From positions 62,001 through 126,000 of the forward strand of contig NZ_QAOO01000001.1 in assembly GCF_003051105.1 (NCBI RefSeq): a stretch of DNA of 64,000 bases. Direction: 5' to 3'. The notes beneath the pieces are model-generated. The model made no database searches. It was not told the origin of the DNA and was given only the letters and a program-made list of their open reading frames with translations. Below, in pieces: positions 16,855-25,997 of this stretch; within the stretch, counting starts at the first letter, position 1, and each line of letters starts with the position of its first letter. The translations under genes were made by a program, and so were the position numbers. The stretch is from Nitrosomonas nitrosa. GTDB taxonomy: Bacteria; Pseudomonadota; Gammaproteobacteria; Burkholderiales; Nitrosomonadaceae.

Positions 16855-18075
16855 ATGCTAGAGATTGCGCTAGGCGTCTTTTTTTTTACGTCCATCGTTA
16901 TTGCGCTGGTTTTCCTGATTTTATGGGCACGTTCGGTGCTTCAGATACAGGGAAACGTCAAGATCGTTGTCAATGATAAACGTACTATCGAAACACCAGC
17001 AGGTGGAAAATTACTCGGTACGCTTGCCAATGCAGGCATATTCGTAAGCTCTCCTTGTGGAGGCAGTGGGACATGCGGGCAATGCCGAGTAAAAATTTTC
17101 GAAGGAGGAGGGGCAATTCTCCCTACGGAAACATCGCATATCAACAAACGCGACGCACGAGCTGGCTATCGCTTATCTTGTCAAGTTGCTGTAAAACAGG
17201 ATTTGAAGATTGCTGTCCCCGAGGAAGTATTTGGTGTCAAGAAATGGGCATGTAAGGTGCGCTCAAATCATAATGTCGCTACCTTTATTAAAGAACTCAT
17301 TTTGGAACTTCCTCCTGGAGAAAACGTAGAATTTCGTGCGGGAGGTTATATCCAAATAGAGTGTCCCCCTCATCGATGTGCTTTCAAGGATTTCGATATT
17401 GAAGAGCGCTTTCGCAAAGATTGGGACCGCTTCAATCTTTGGCAATATGTCTCGGAAAGCAAGGAAGCTGTAATACGTGCCTACTCTATGGCAAACTATC
17501 CGGAAGAACGGGGCATCATTATGTTGAATGTTCGTATAGCTACACCGCCTCCTAAAACCGAAGGAATACCGCCTGGTCAGGGTTCATCATATATTTTTGC
17601 TCTTAAGCCTGGCGACCAAGTCAATATCATGGGACCATTTGGTGAATTTTATGCACGTGAAACTGACAACGAAATGATTTTCATTGGCGGCGGGGCAGGT
17701 ATGGCGCCAATGCGTTCACATATTTTCGATCAATTATGCCGGCTTAAAAGCAAGCGTAAAATTTCATTCTGGTATGGGGCACGTTCTAAGAATGAAATGT
17801 TCTATGTAGAAGATTTCGATAAGCTGGCACAAGAAAACGATAATTTCAAATGGTATGTCGCTTTGTCCGAGCCTTTACCTGAAGATAACTGGGAAGGTTA
17901 TACAGGGTTTATCCATGAAGTATTATACGAGGAATACTTGAAAAATCATCCGGCGCCAGAAGATTGTGAGTATTATTTGTGCGGGCCACCAATGATGATA
18001 CAGTCGGTTATCAAAATGCTGGTGGATCTCGGGGTTGAGCAGGAGAATATTCTGTTTGACGACTTTGGGGGTTAA
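16855..18075 (+). CDS. nqrF: Na+-NQR subunit F (NADH dehydrogenase module)
   Basis: 406 residues. One N-terminal transmembrane helix (about 3-24), a 2Fe-2S ferredoxin domain with Cys68, Cys74, Cys77 and Cys109, then a ferredoxin-reductase FAD domain with [11 protein letters not shown] (208-218) and an NADH domain with [14 protein letters not shown] and the terminal YYLCGPPMM. It takes hydride from NADH and feeds electrons into the complex from the cytoplasm. It lies 13 nt after nqrE and 21 nt before apbE. Confidence 0.98.
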   Translation: MLEIALGVFFFTSIVIALVFLILWARSVLQIQGNVKIVVNDKRTIETPAGGKLLGTLANAGIFVSSPCGGSGTCGQCRVKIFEGGGAILPTETSHINKRDARAGYRLSCQVAVKQDLKIAVPEEVFGVKKWACKVRSNHNVATFIKELILELPPGENVEFRAGGYIQIECPPHRCAFKDFDIEERFRKDWDRFNLWQYVSESKEAVIRAYSMANYPEERGIIMLNVRIATPPPKTEGIPPGQGSSYIFALKPGDQVNIMGPFGEFYARETDNEMIFIGGGAGMAPMRSHIFDQLCRLKSKRKISFWYGARSKNEMFYVEDFDKLAQENDNFKWYVALSEPLPEDNWEGYTGFIHEVLYEEYLKNHPAPEDCEYYLCGPPMMIQSVIKMLVDLGVEQENILFDDFGG

Positions 18076-18096
18076 ACGTCAATCATATTAATTGAC

Positions 18097-19353
18097 ATGT
18101 CTACGCTATCTACTTCATCAACACGTGTAGTAATCATAGTGTTGTTTGTTTTCTTTTTCGCTGTAATTACTTTTAGTTTTCTTGTCAGCCGTTCTTCGCT
18201 TGTTTTGACCGAGTTATCGGGAAATACGATGGGAACACGCTACACGGTAAAATACCGTGATGCGCCAGATGCATCTTCTTCTCAAATCATACATGCTGAA
18301 ATTGAACGCCAACTGGTGGAGACCAACCGGGTCATGTCAACTTATGATCCTGATTCAGAATTGTCGCTTCTCAATCGTGCTGAGACAACCGATTGGCTGT
18401 TGGTTTCTAAATCACTTTACAGCGTCATCGAGACAGCAAAAGAGATCAGCCGACAAAGCCAGGGTGCTTTCGATGTCACGATAGGGCCTTTAGTCAATCT
18501 ATGGGGGTTTGGGCCGGAGAGTCGGCCCAAAAGGCTTCCGGATCAAGCCAAGATCGATGCTGTGCTTGCACGAACCGGTTATAACAAACTTGAGTTGCAT
18601 GAAACGAACTCAGCCGTACGTAAATTACGTTCCGACCTATACGTTGATCTTTCCGGGATCGCTAAGGGGTATGCAGTCGATCAAATTGCGGTAATACTTG
18701 AGCGACATGGCATTGAACATTATATGATTGAAATTGGGGGAGAAATCCGTGCAAATGGTAAGAATGCTCAAGGAATCCCTTGGCAAATCGGGATTGAATC
18801 GCCTCAATCATTGAATTATTCGGTACAAAAGATTATACCGGTCAAAAATACTGCCCTCGCTACTTCCGGTAATTATCGAAATTATTTCTCGATCGATGGT
18901 AAGCAATATATGCATATCATTGATCCGGTAACAGGCTGGCCAGTCGAAAATCATTTGGCCTCGGTGACTGTGATGGCAGAAACTTGCATGTTGGCTGATG
19001 CATGGGCAACTGCGTTGCTGGTTATGGGGCTTGAACGTGGTATACGCCTTGCCGAACAGCTTGGGTTGTCCGCATTATTTATCGTGAGTCGGAATGGTGC
19101 TTTTGTAGAGCGTGCAACGAGTCATTTTGAGTCTAAGAGCAGCCAAACTTTTTTGGCTACCTTTTTAGCAAGTTTTTTGGTCATGGCTATCGCTGTTGGA
19201 GCTATGGCGGCTGGTACTTTGATGGGACGCAAACCGCTTGCTGGAAGCTGTGGTGGATTAGGGCGTTTTGGATTGGAGTGTGATGCAGGTTGTCAAAAAT
19301 CTTGCGCAAACTCAACTTCGCATATAGTTTCTCTGGATAAACCAGAAAAATGA
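18097..19353 (+). CDS. apbE: ApbE FAD:protein FMN transferase fused to an NqrM-like domain
   Basis: 418 residues; ordinary ApbE ends near 340-350. Residues 11-30 are a membrane anchor, and the ApbE domain runs from about 40 to 345 with GNTMGTRYTVKY, DVTIGPLVNLWGFGP, the magnesium/FAD-site IDPVTGWPV (275-283) and ADAWATALLVMG (300-311). The C-terminal 350-418 has a transmembrane helix (353-374), then GRKPLAGSCGGLGRFGLECD and CQKSC, that is Cys385, 395, 399 and 403. This is the layout of NqrM (DUF539), the small protein needed to mature the NQR iron-sulfur site. A single polypeptide thus appears to carry both NQR maturation factors. Flavinylation of NqrB Thr236 and NqrC Thr233 is its expected task. 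No separate nqrM is seen. Confidence 0.93.
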   Translation: MSTLSTSSTRVVIIVLFVFFFAVITFSFLVSRSSLVLTELSGNTMGTRYTVKYRDAPDASSSQIIHAEIERQLVETNRVMSTYDPDSELSLLNRAETTDWLLVSKSLYSVIETAKEISRQSQGAFDVTIGPLVNLWGFGPESRPKRLPDQAKIDAVLARTGYNKLELHETNSAVRKLRSDLYVDLSGIAKGYAVDQIAVILERHGIEHYMIEIGGEIRANGKNAQGIPWQIGIESPQSLNYSVQKIIPVKNTALATSGNYRNYFSIDGKQYMHIIDPVTGWPVENHLASVTVMAETCMLADAWATALLVMGLERGIRLAEQLGLSALFIVSRNGAFVERATSHFESKSSQTFLATFLASFLVMAIAVGAMAAGTLMGRKPLAGSCGGLGRFGLECDAGCQKSCANSTSHIVSLDKPEK

Positions 19354-19729
19354 GTAACGGATATATGAATATATAAAATCTTTATAATACCTAGGGTCCT
19401 AGATTCATCTCCATACAGAAAAACGATCAATTATGCTGCGCAGAATTTTCATGAAAGGTGATTATTAATTGAAAATTTAAGCAAAAAGCTATTTACAATA
19501 AACATACTACTGAGCTGTTCACGGTTATACCTACAAAAGGTAGCCAAATACCGTTCTTCTTAAAGAATAAACGCATTAAACTTTTATCAACATTGACCGA
19601 TAACCATGATAAGAGCCTGAGCACTCTTACGAGATAATTTAATTGAGCTGATTCGGCGGGATTGATTTGACTCTTAAGAAGCTAGATATCGGTGCATGGC
19701 TGGAATAAAAACATGGAGATAAGTCGATA
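19354..19729. other. Intergenic stretch with the cheY leader
   Basis: No gene. It contains the sigma-28 promoter at 19577-19603 and, after it, a ~120-nt leader up to cheY. The part before 19570 shows nothing definite. Confidence 0.5.
19577..19603 (+). promoter_or_regulatory. Sigma-28 (FliA) promoter for cheY
   Basis: TAAACTTT at 19577-19584, an 11-nt spacer, and ACCGATAA at 19596-19603. This matches the flagellar sigma factor consensus (TAAAGTTT, 11 nt, GCCGATAA) at all but two positions with exact spacing. It points at cheY, 127 nt downstream, and ties that lone gene to the flagellar regulon. Confidence 0.85.
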
Positions 19730-20131
19730 ATGTTAGATAAGGATTTGAAATTTCTCGTAGTGGACGATTTTTCTACGATGAGAAGAATTGTGTGTAATTT
19801 TCTGAAAGAGTTAGGTTTTTGCAATGTGGAAGAAGCAGAAGATGGTGCATCCGCACTCAAGAAGTTGCGTGAAGGTGGTTTTGATTTTATCGTTTCCGAT
19901 TGGAATATGCCCAATATGGATGGATTGACCATGTTGCAGAGAGTTCGGGCAGACGATGAGTTAAAGGAAATACCTGTGCTTATGGTGACAGCTGAGGCTA
20001 AGAAGGAAAACATCCTTGCAGCAGTAAAAGCTGGCGCTAGTGGTTATATTGTAAAACCGTTTACTGCTGCAACATTGGGCGAGAAGTTGAGTAAGATTCT
20101 TCAGAATACGGCAAATAGCGTTTCAGCTTGA
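19730..20131 (+). CDS. cheY: Chemotaxis response regulator CheY
   Basis: 133 residues, a single receiver domain with no output domain. The acidic pocket is Asp12-Asp13, the phosphorylation site Asp57 ([10 protein letters not shown]), with Thr87 and Lys109 as switch residues; these numbers coincide with E. coli CheY. Phosphorylated CheY binds the flagellar motor switch. GGAG lies about 11 nt before the ATG. No other chemotaxis gene is in the window, so it is physically apart from its kinase; the sigma-28 promoter upstream supports a motility role. Confidence 0.95.
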   Translation: MLDKDLKFLVVDDFSTMRRIVCNFLKELGFCNVEEAEDGASALKKLREGGFDFIVSDWNMPNMDGLTMLQRVRADDELKEIPVLMVTAEAKKENILAAVKAGASGYIVKPFTAATLGEKLSKILQNTANSVSA

Positions 20132-20432
20132 AGATATTTTCTATGTTTAACTTAAAGGCATAACACAGATATACCATTAGAATATTTTGTCACATATTTC
20201 TTTCTCCATTGAAAATGGTGAGTTAACGTTGTACTGTCATTTTTTTAAAATAGTTGTTGAAATATCATGAGCGAAATTCGGTACAGTTAACGATGTAAGT
20301 TATTCTCGCTAAAGAATTATTGTGAGTGTGAAATGGAAAGATCACAAGCATCATTATTGTGTTGTAGAGTCAGGCACCCCCCTAAAAGTCATTAATATCT
20401 ATAATTAAGCTTACTTCTATCAGATTGAATGC
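20132..20432. other. Intergenic stretch after cheY
   Basis: About 300 nt with no gene, no clear terminator and no recognised promoter motif. Confidence 0.4.
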
Positions 20433-21122
20433 ATGAATCGTAATGAAGAGCACCGTTCGCATCGGACTGGCTGGCTTCGCGCAGCGGTGTTAGGTGCGAA
20501 TGATGGCATCGTTTCTACGGCTAGCCTCATCATTGGTGTGGCTGCTGCCAATGCAGGACGTGAGGAAATTCTATTGGCAGGAGTGGCGGGTCTTGTTGCC
20601 GGAGCTATGTCAATGGCTGCAGGTGAGTATGTGTCGGTGAGTTCACAAGCTGATACCGAGAAGGCTGATATTGCGCTTGAGCAACGTCACCTTAGCGAAG
20701 ATATTGGTTTTGAGTTCCAAGAATTAGTCGATATCTATGTGAGTAGAGGACTTCAGCCGGAATTGGCGAGAGAAGTAGCCAAGCAATTAATGACGCACGA
20801 TGCTTTGGATGCGCATCTCAGGGACGAGTTGGGTATTTACGAGCGTATTCACGCACAACCACTGCAAGCTGCTCTGACATCGGCTGGAACGTTTACTTTG
20901 GGTGCCTCGATGCCTTTGATTGCTACTTTTATTGCACCGATCACGCAAATTATTTTAACTGTTTCGATTGTTTCGCTTTTTTCTTTAGCTATTTTGGGTG
21001 CGCTTGCAGCTTATTTAGGGGGCGCTAAGATACTCGTGGGATCGCTGCGGGTTATTTTTTGGGGAATACTCGCAATGGTGCTCACTGCAGCTGTTGGTAG
21101 CCTTTTCGGTGTTGTAGTTTAG
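20433..21122 (+). CDS. VIT1/CCC1-family iron/manganese transporter
   Basis: 229 residues, five predicted transmembrane helices. It has the diagnostic first helix WLRAAVLGANDGIVSTASLI, then GVAGLVAGAMSMAAGEYVSV and SSQADTEKADIALEQ, with an acidic cytoplasmic insert (about 75-145) containing helix-rich Glu/Asp segments that bind metal in plant VIT1. The family moves Fe(II) or Mn(II) out of the cytosol. No ferritin-like extension is present. It is convergent with the flavoprotein gene on the other strand, 9 nt apart. Confidence 0.93.
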   Translation: MNRNEEHRSHRTGWLRAAVLGANDGIVSTASLIIGVAAANAGREEILLAGVAGLVAGAMSMAAGEYVSVSSQADTEKADIALEQRHLSEDIGFEFQELVDIYVSRGLQPELAREVAKQLMTHDALDAHLRDELGIYERIHAQPLQAALTSAGTFTLGASMPLIATFIAPITQIILTVSIVSLFSLAILGALAAYLGGAKILVGSLRVIFWGILAMVLTAAVGSLFGVVV

Positions 21123-21131
21123 TTATCTGTC

Positions 21132-22565
21132 TCAATCAAGTGCATCTGCATTGAATGCGCCACATGTAGCAAGATCGGATTCATTTCGTTCAGGTAATTG
21201 AGCTGCCAGGCTACGTAACGCTGTTCGCAATCCCTCTTCTAACACTGGGTGGTAGTAGGGCATGCGCAATAAATCCCACACGGTTAATGATTGATCAATT
21301 GCCAGGGCTAGTAAGTGAGCCATATGTTCACCAGCGGGCGCGCACATTTCTGCACCCAGTAATTGACCGCTCTTTGCTGTAGCGTAAACACGGATTATCC
21401 CTTTATTGCGCTGGGCCGCGCGAGCTCTCCCCTGGTTATCAAAATGCACTTCGCCTATTACGATTTCTCTGTCTTTGAGTAATTTAAAACGGCTACCTAT
21501 CGTCGCGATACATGGGTCAGAAAAAACGATGTTTAGTGGCACTCTGCGTTTAAAACAAAAAATATTTTCTCGTGTAGCATTAAGTCCTGCAATATGGCCT
21601 TCGTCAGCAGCTTCATGCAGTATTGGTGAAAAATTATTAGCGTCGCCGACCAAAAATACGGGAAGATCAGCTATCTGTAATGTGGCCAAATTGACTGGCG
21701 GTAACCCGTGCTGATCAAGCGGAACGCCTAGTGTCTCGAGCCCCAGGTCATCGATATTAGGCCGTCGTCCAAGTGCAGCAAGTATGCCTTCTGCTACGAT
21801 AGTGGTTGAGCCAGCATTGACGCTTAATCTATTATCCTTGGATCCAAGTGCGAGATCTGCTTTTTCCCCTAGGTACAGCGGGAATTCTTGTGAGAGCAAG
21901 GTTACTGCCACTTGATTGACATAGGGGTCACTAAGCCCGCCGACCAGCTTGTGACTACCAAACCCGGTTACTTTAATGCCTAGACGTGAAAGTGCCTGGG
22001 CCAATTCTACGCCAATCGGCCCCATCCCAATGACTGCCAGACTCGAGGGAAGTTTTTCTTGTTCAAACAGATTATCTGTCGTCAATAAGGCTTTTCCTAA
22101 TGTTTGCCAATTTGGGGGTACGATCGGACGGGAGCCAGTTGCTATAATAATTTTTTTTGCGCTCAATATTTGATTATTGATAAATACCTGGGTTGGACCC
22201 AGTAAGCGCGCTCGGCCTGAGATCGTTCTATTTGCTAGTGCTTCTGTCGTCTTAAGCGTGCTATTGACAAAATCATCACGAAGCTTACGGACACGTTGCA
22301 TGACTTGGGTTATATCTACCGACAAGTGTTCTGCGCCGCGAATACCGAAAGCATCGAGTTTCGTATGGTAATGAAAAGCGTTGGCAGCCTCGATAAGTAC
22401 CTTGGAAGGCATGCATCCGACGCGTGCGCATGTCGTGCCCCAGTAACCGTCATTAATCAAAATAAATCGTTCGGTTCGCTTTTTCACTTCACGCAGTGCG
22501 GATAACCCTGCGCTACCAGCACCGATGATAATGACATCTAGGATTTCACTGCTGTTACGGACCAT
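21132..22565 (-). CDS. Dihydrolipoamide-dehydrogenase-like flavoprotein disulfide reductase
   Basis: 477 residues, cytoplasmic. The FAD site is DVIIIGAGSAGLSALREV (10-27), the redox disulfide is Cys46/Cys51 in TTCARVGCMPSK, the NAD(P) site AVIGMGPIGVELAQALSRLG and the C-terminal catalytic YYHPVLEEGLR. The spacing CARVGC, not CLNVGC, places it in the divergent Lpd/mercuric-reductase-like branch often annotated as dihydrolipoyl dehydrogenase. No 2-oxoacid dehydrogenase subunits lie beside it, so its partner disulfide is uncertain. It stands alone, divergent from the zapA region. Confidence 0.88.
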   Translation of the reverse strand: MVRNSSEILDVIIIGAGSAGLSALREVKKRTERFILINDGYWGTTCARVGCMPSKVLIEAANAFHYHTKLDAFGIRGAEHLSVDITQVMQRVRKLRDDFVNSTLKTTEALANRTISGRARLLGPTQVFINNQILSAKKIIIATGSRPIVPPNWQTLGKALLTTDNLFEQEKLPSSLAVIGMGPIGVELAQALSRLGIKVTGFGSHKLVGGLSDPYVNQVAVTLLSQEFPLYLGEKADLALGSKDNRLSVNAGSTTIVAEGILAALGRRPNIDDLGLETLGVPLDQHGLPPVNLATLQIADLPVFLVGDANNFSPILHEAADEGHIAGLNATRENIFCFKRRVPLNIVFSDPCIATIGSRFKLLKDREIVIGEVHFDNQGRARAAQRNKGIIRVYATAKSGQLLGAEMCAPAGEHMAHLLALAIDQSLTVWDLLRMPYYHPVLEEGLRTALRSLAAQLPERNESDLATCGAFNADALD

Positions 22566-22741
22566 AATCCATTTTATGTGATTTGGAGGATATGAATTTA
22601 TTATTCTAACTGAGTTTACTCAATAGCTACGAATGCTAGATTTGTGTTTGCTAGCGTGGCAGCTTGCCATTTTAAAAGATAAGCAAATTAAGGAAAATTG
22701 ATTATTGACTTTATTGTATTCGAAAAACTATAGTGGCTTCT

Positions 22742-22936
22742 ATGGATAAAGAATTAATTTTACTTGAAGAAAAGATTGATCGGCTGATCACGTTGTACAG
22801 AGATACGCATGCAGAAAATATCAGGTTGCAACGACAATTGGCTGATGTAATTACAGCAAATAATCAGCTCACTGAAAAAATACAGATGGCCGCAAATCGC
22901 CTGCAGGTTCTTTTAAGTACCTTGCCTGAAAGCTAA
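22742..22936 (+). CDS. TIGR02449-type small coiled-coil protein (ZapB-like)
   Basis: 64 residues from ATG 22742; a GTG three codons upstream is an alternative. The whole chain is a heptad-patterned coiled coil (MDKELILLEEKIDRLITLYR, then ENIRLQRQLADVITANNQL and MAANRLQVLLSTLPE). This family lies directly before zapA in many beta- and gammaproteobacteria and is presumed to work in cell division or with ZapA. The stop is one base before the zapA start, so the two are translationally coupled. Confidence 0.88.
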   Translation: MDKELILLEEKIDRLITLYRDTHAENIRLQRQLADVITANNQLTEKIQMAANRLQVLLSTLPES

Positions 22937-22937
22937 A

Positions 22938-23240
22938 ATGAGCAGTGAGAAGTCGATTACCGTTAAAATTCTAGGGTGTGAATTTTCCATGAGCTGTACT
23001 AAAGAGGAGCGGGAAGGCTTGTTGTATGCTGTATCTTATTTAGATCAAAAAATACAGCACATAAAAAATGAGGGAAAAATAGTAGGCAACGAGCAAATTG
23101 CAATCGTTGCCGCCCTTCAAATTGCCCATGAGTTACTTACTTTGCGGTCGGTCGAAAGTTTTGACATGAGTGAATTTAAGCGTAGAATTAAGATAATCGA
23201 AAGCAAATTAGATGAGCTGTTACCAAGAAAAGAGAGTTAA
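22938..23240 (+). CDS. zapA: Cell division protein ZapA
   Basis: 100 residues. The N-terminal globular part SITVKILGCEFSMSCTKEER is followed by a helix with LLYAVSYLDQKIQHIKNEGK and NEQIAIVAALQIAHELL and a coiled-coil tail (about 70-98). ZapA tetramers bundle FtsZ filaments at the Z-ring. It begins one base after the coiled-coil gene and is followed by 6S RNA, the arrangement known in many proteobacteria. Confidence 0.95.
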   Translation: MSSEKSITVKILGCEFSMSCTKEEREGLLYAVSYLDQKIQHIKNEGKIVGNEQIAIVAALQIAHELLTLRSVESFDMSEFKRRIKIIESKLDELLPRKES

Positions 23241-23286
23241 TAGCTTATTAGCACTTTTCATAGCGCTCATGAATGGAGCAATATAG

Positions 23287-23470
23287 ATTATTCCCTGCGG
23301 TGTTTGTTAAGGCTCATACTCTTTGAACCAACTCTAAGTAACGGGTTGTAAACTAAAGCGATGCTGTTGAGCGCTTCTCATCGAAGAAGAGCCTGATGCA
23401 TACGGTGAGCAACCACCTTGAACCACTAGGTTCAAGATGACAGCCTGACGGCATTTGCGGGGAAACTGAT
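23287..23470 (+). ncRNA. ssrS: 6S RNA
   Basis: About 184 nt after zapA. The 5' end ATTATTCCCTGCGGTG can pair with the 3' end GCATTTGCGGGGAA to close the long terminal stem. The 3' arm holds CACCTTGAACC, then GGTTCAAG and ACAGCCTGACGGCAT, almost the same as the 3' arm of E. coli 6S RNA (ACCTTGAACC, GGTTCAAG, ACAGCCTGCGGCGGCAT). 6S RNA mimics an open promoter and sequesters sigma-70 RNA polymerase in slow growth. The usual ygfA neighbour is absent. The exact ends are estimated. Confidence 0.92.
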
Positions 23471-23609
23471 TTGGATATCATCAATAGAGTTAATAATTGC
23501 CACATTCAATTACATGCCTACTAGGGCTTAAACCAATTAGGCATAAAAATCGACTGTAAATGGGTGTAAGTTCATGGATAATTTGCACAGAATATGGACC
23601 CCACTCCAT
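23471..23609. other. Intergenic stretch between 6S RNA and ptsI
   Basis: About 140 nt between the 6S RNA and the stop codon of the convergent ptsI gene. No gene and no convincing terminator hairpin were found. Confidence 0.4.
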
Positions 23610-25337
23610 TTAACTATTCAACTTCGCTAGTAGTCCATGAATTTTTTCTGCTTCCTCGGATTTAAGCATTTTTTGTGTAATAGGCAAGATATTGGGTAGG
23701 TAGCTTTTCAAAATTTCTTGCTTAACAGTCAAAATTTGGGCGGGATACATGGAAAATTGCCGTAAACCTAAACCCAGTAATAATCGGGTATATCGAATAT
23801 CACCAGCTATCTCACCACAAACAGAGACAGGCATACCGGCACGATTTGCGGCATGAATAACATGTGCAAGTAACCAGAGTATGGAAGGGTGTAGGGGATC
23901 ATATAGGTGGGCAACTGCATCATCGGCGCGATCTATGGCGAGTGTATACTGGATTAAATCGTTTGTGCCAATAGAGAGGAAATCCAGTTTACGCATGAAC
24001 ATTTCCACACTCAGTGCCGCGGCAGGAATCTCGATCATCCCACCTATTTTGACCTTCTGGCCAAAAGGTACATTGTTATCTGATAAGCTTTGCTTTGCGC
24101 GTTCGATCAGTTGTAAGGTCTGATTGAGTTCATAATCATTGCAGAGCATAGGAATCAGGATGCGAATTTCGCCATGAACTGATGCTCTTAATATGGCGCG
24201 TAATTGAGTAAGAAACATTGCTTGCTCCACCAGGCTTAGCCGGATTGCGCGAAGCCCTAGAGCTGGATTGACAGTAGAATGATTACCAATTTTATGATTT
24301 TTATCTGCACCAAGATCAAAGGTGCGGATTGTGACTGGAAGTCCGCGCATATTCTGAGCGACACTTGAATAGGCATCATACTGCTCCTCTTCGTCAGGTA
24401 AGTCATCGCGATTGAGAAATAAAAATTCGCTTCTAAACAATCCTATTCCTGTTGCGCCACTTTCTTTGACTTGTTCCACATCTTGAGGTAGCTCTATATT
24501 GGCATGGATTTCTATAAGTGTTCCATCAAGTGTTTTAGTTGGTATTGATCGTATACGCTTAAGCTTGCGCTTTTCTAGGTCAAGCTGATTTTGCTTTAAG
24601 CGATACTCTGTCAGGATATATTTATCCGGATTAATTATGACAATCCCTTGCCCGCCATCTACAATCAAGTTGTCGTTATTGTAGATAAGTTGACGTGCAT
24701 GCTGCATCGCTACTATCGAAGGGATGTTCAAGCTGCGTGCCACGATTGCGGTGTGTGAGGTAATTCCACCCAAATCGATCAAAAAGGCTGCGAATTGATG
24801 TTGCTTATACTGCATTACATCCGCAGGACTCAAATCATGTGCGACCAATATACTATTGCCATCGTGTTTGGAAGGAGGAGGGATATAGCCTGGATGCCCC
24901 AGCAAAACTTTTAGAACTCGCTCGACAACCTGGATAACATCCGTTTTACGTTCCCTTAGATAAGCATCCTCAATTTCTTCAAATTGAGCGAGCAAAACTT
25001 CCATTTGTTGTGTCACGGCCCACTCTGCGTTGCATTGAGTTTGGGCGATGCAATCGACAGCGGCTAATCCAAGCGTCGGATCATCTAGAATCATGTGGTG
25101 CAATTCGAGAAATGCGTTGAATTCCGCAAATGTCGGACCTTGATTTGCCGTGGATTGAAGCTTCTCAAGCTCCTTGCGTACTATTGTAAAAGCATTATTT
25201 AGCCGAACAATTTCTTTGTCTATTTGAGTCTTGGGGATTAAGTAATGTGGGACATCAAGCGCGGCAGGCGATGCAAGGTGTGCGTGACCTATTGCGATGC
25301 CTTCGGAAGCACCTACGCCATGCAAGATAAAACTCAT
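23610..25337 (-). CDS. ptsI: PTS phosphoenolpyruvate-protein phosphotransferase (enzyme I)
   Basis: 575 residues, typical length. The phosphorylated His195 lies in GGITSHTAIVARSLNIPS. The PEP-binding barrel carries TGIGLFRSEFLFLNRDDLPD, GEIRILIPMLCN and DFLSIGTNDLIQYTLAIDR, and the active-site Cys is in PVSVCGEIAGD. Enzyme I takes phosphate from PEP and passes it to HPr His15. It overlaps ptsH by 4 nt (ATGA) as last gene of the IIA-HPr-EI operon. With no sugar permease encoded nearby, a regulatory role is inferred. Confidence 0.97.
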   Translation of the reverse strand: MSFILHGVGASEGIAIGHAHLASPAALDVPHYLIPKTQIDKEIVRLNNAFTIVRKELEKLQSTANQGPTFAEFNAFLELHHMILDDPTLGLAAVDCIAQTQCNAEWAVTQQMEVLLAQFEEIEDAYLRERKTDVIQVVERVLKVLLGHPGYIPPPSKHDGNSILVAHDLSPADVMQYKQHQFAAFLIDLGGITSHTAIVARSLNIPSIVAMQHARQLIYNNDNLIVDGGQGIVIINPDKYILTEYRLKQNQLDLEKRKLKRIRSIPTKTLDGTLIEIHANIELPQDVEQVKESGATGIGLFRSEFLFLNRDDLPDEEEQYDAYSSVAQNMRGLPVTIRTFDLGADKNHKIGNHSTVNPALGLRAIRLSLVEQAMFLTQLRAILRASVHGEIRILIPMLCNDYELNQTLQLIERAKQSLSDNNVPFGQKVKIGGMIEIPAAALSVEMFMRKLDFLSIGTNDLIQYTLAIDRADDAVAHLYDPLHPSILWLLAHVIHAANRAGMPVSVCGEIAGDIRYTRLLLGLGLRQFSMYPAQILTVKQEILKSYLPNILPITQKMLKSEEAEKIHGLLAKLNS

Positions 25338-25603
25338 TCACCTTCTCCGAAGTGATCATTAATCAAGGTTGTTAGTGCCTGTAAGGCTTCAAATTCATCA
25401 ATGCCGGCTACTTCTATCTCGATGATTGACCCTTTGTTCGCGGCTAGTGTCATTACACCCATAATACTTTTTGCATTGACTTTACGTCCATTGCGTGTAA
25501 GCCATACTTCACTTTGGAATTGATTCGCCAATCGCGTGAGCTTGGCTGAAGCGCGGGCATGTAAACCAAGTTTGTTAATGATAGTCACTTCTTTAGTAAG
25601 CAT
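25334..25603 (-). CDS. ptsH: PTS phosphocarrier protein HPr
   Basis: 89 residues from ATG 25603, one base after the stop of the IIA gene; a longer in-frame start at 25636 would overlap it and give an atypical tail. The start MLTKEVTIINKLGLHARAS places the phosphorylated His15, and AKSIMGV places the regulatory Ser46. An intact Ser46 site suggests HPr kinase HprK is present elsewhere, as is usual in betaproteobacteria. It overlaps ptsI by 4 nt. Confidence 0.96.
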   Translation of the reverse strand: MLTKEVTIINKLGLHARASAKLTRLANQFQSEVWLTRNGRKVNAKSIMGVMTLAANKGSIIEIEVAGIDEFEALQALTTLINDHFGEGE

Positions 25604-25604
25604 T

Positions 25605-25997
25605 TTAGTACTCAGGAAGGATACGCGCGATTCCATCTCTTGCTCCAGTAAGGGCTTTTTCTAACATGGTGGAAAGCGGTTCGTGTCGATAACTTATGGC
25701 GCGGACTAACATCGGCAAGTTCATACCCGCTAGGCATTCTACTCTGCCGGATTGCGTTAACTGCCGAGCAATGTTACAGGGGGTGGCGCCAATAATGTCT
25801 GTCATGATCAAAACGCCATCGCCTTGATCAAGCTCCTCTATCAAACTTTTGGCTTTAATGATAATGGCGTCGGGATCATCATGAATCGAGATCCCTTGAT
25901 TTATTAATAAGGGCGGTTCTTCCCCAAAGATATGGGTGGCGCATTGCGCTAAACTGTTCCCTAGCTCATCATGAGAGATAATCAGAATTCCAACCAT
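25605..25997 (-). CDS. PTS IIA component, mannose (EIIA-Man) type
   Basis: 130 residues. The phosphorylation site is His9 in MVGILIISHDELGNSLAQCA, with the fructose/mannose IIA signature GDGVLIMTDIIGATPCNIAR in the middle. No IIB, IIC or IID gene follows, so it cannot move sugar here by itself; in betaproteobacteria this gene heads a short operon with ptsH and ptsI. The likely task is signalling of the PEP/pyruvate state, which is inference. A structured inverted repeat lies in its 5' leader (26038-26078). Confidence 0.94.
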   Translation of the reverse strand: MVGILIISHDELGNSLAQCATHIFGEEPPLLINQGISIHDDPDAIIIKAKSLIEELDQGDGVLIMTDIIGATPCNIARQLTQSGRVECLAGMNLPMLVRAISYRHEPLSTMLEKALTGARDGIARILPEY

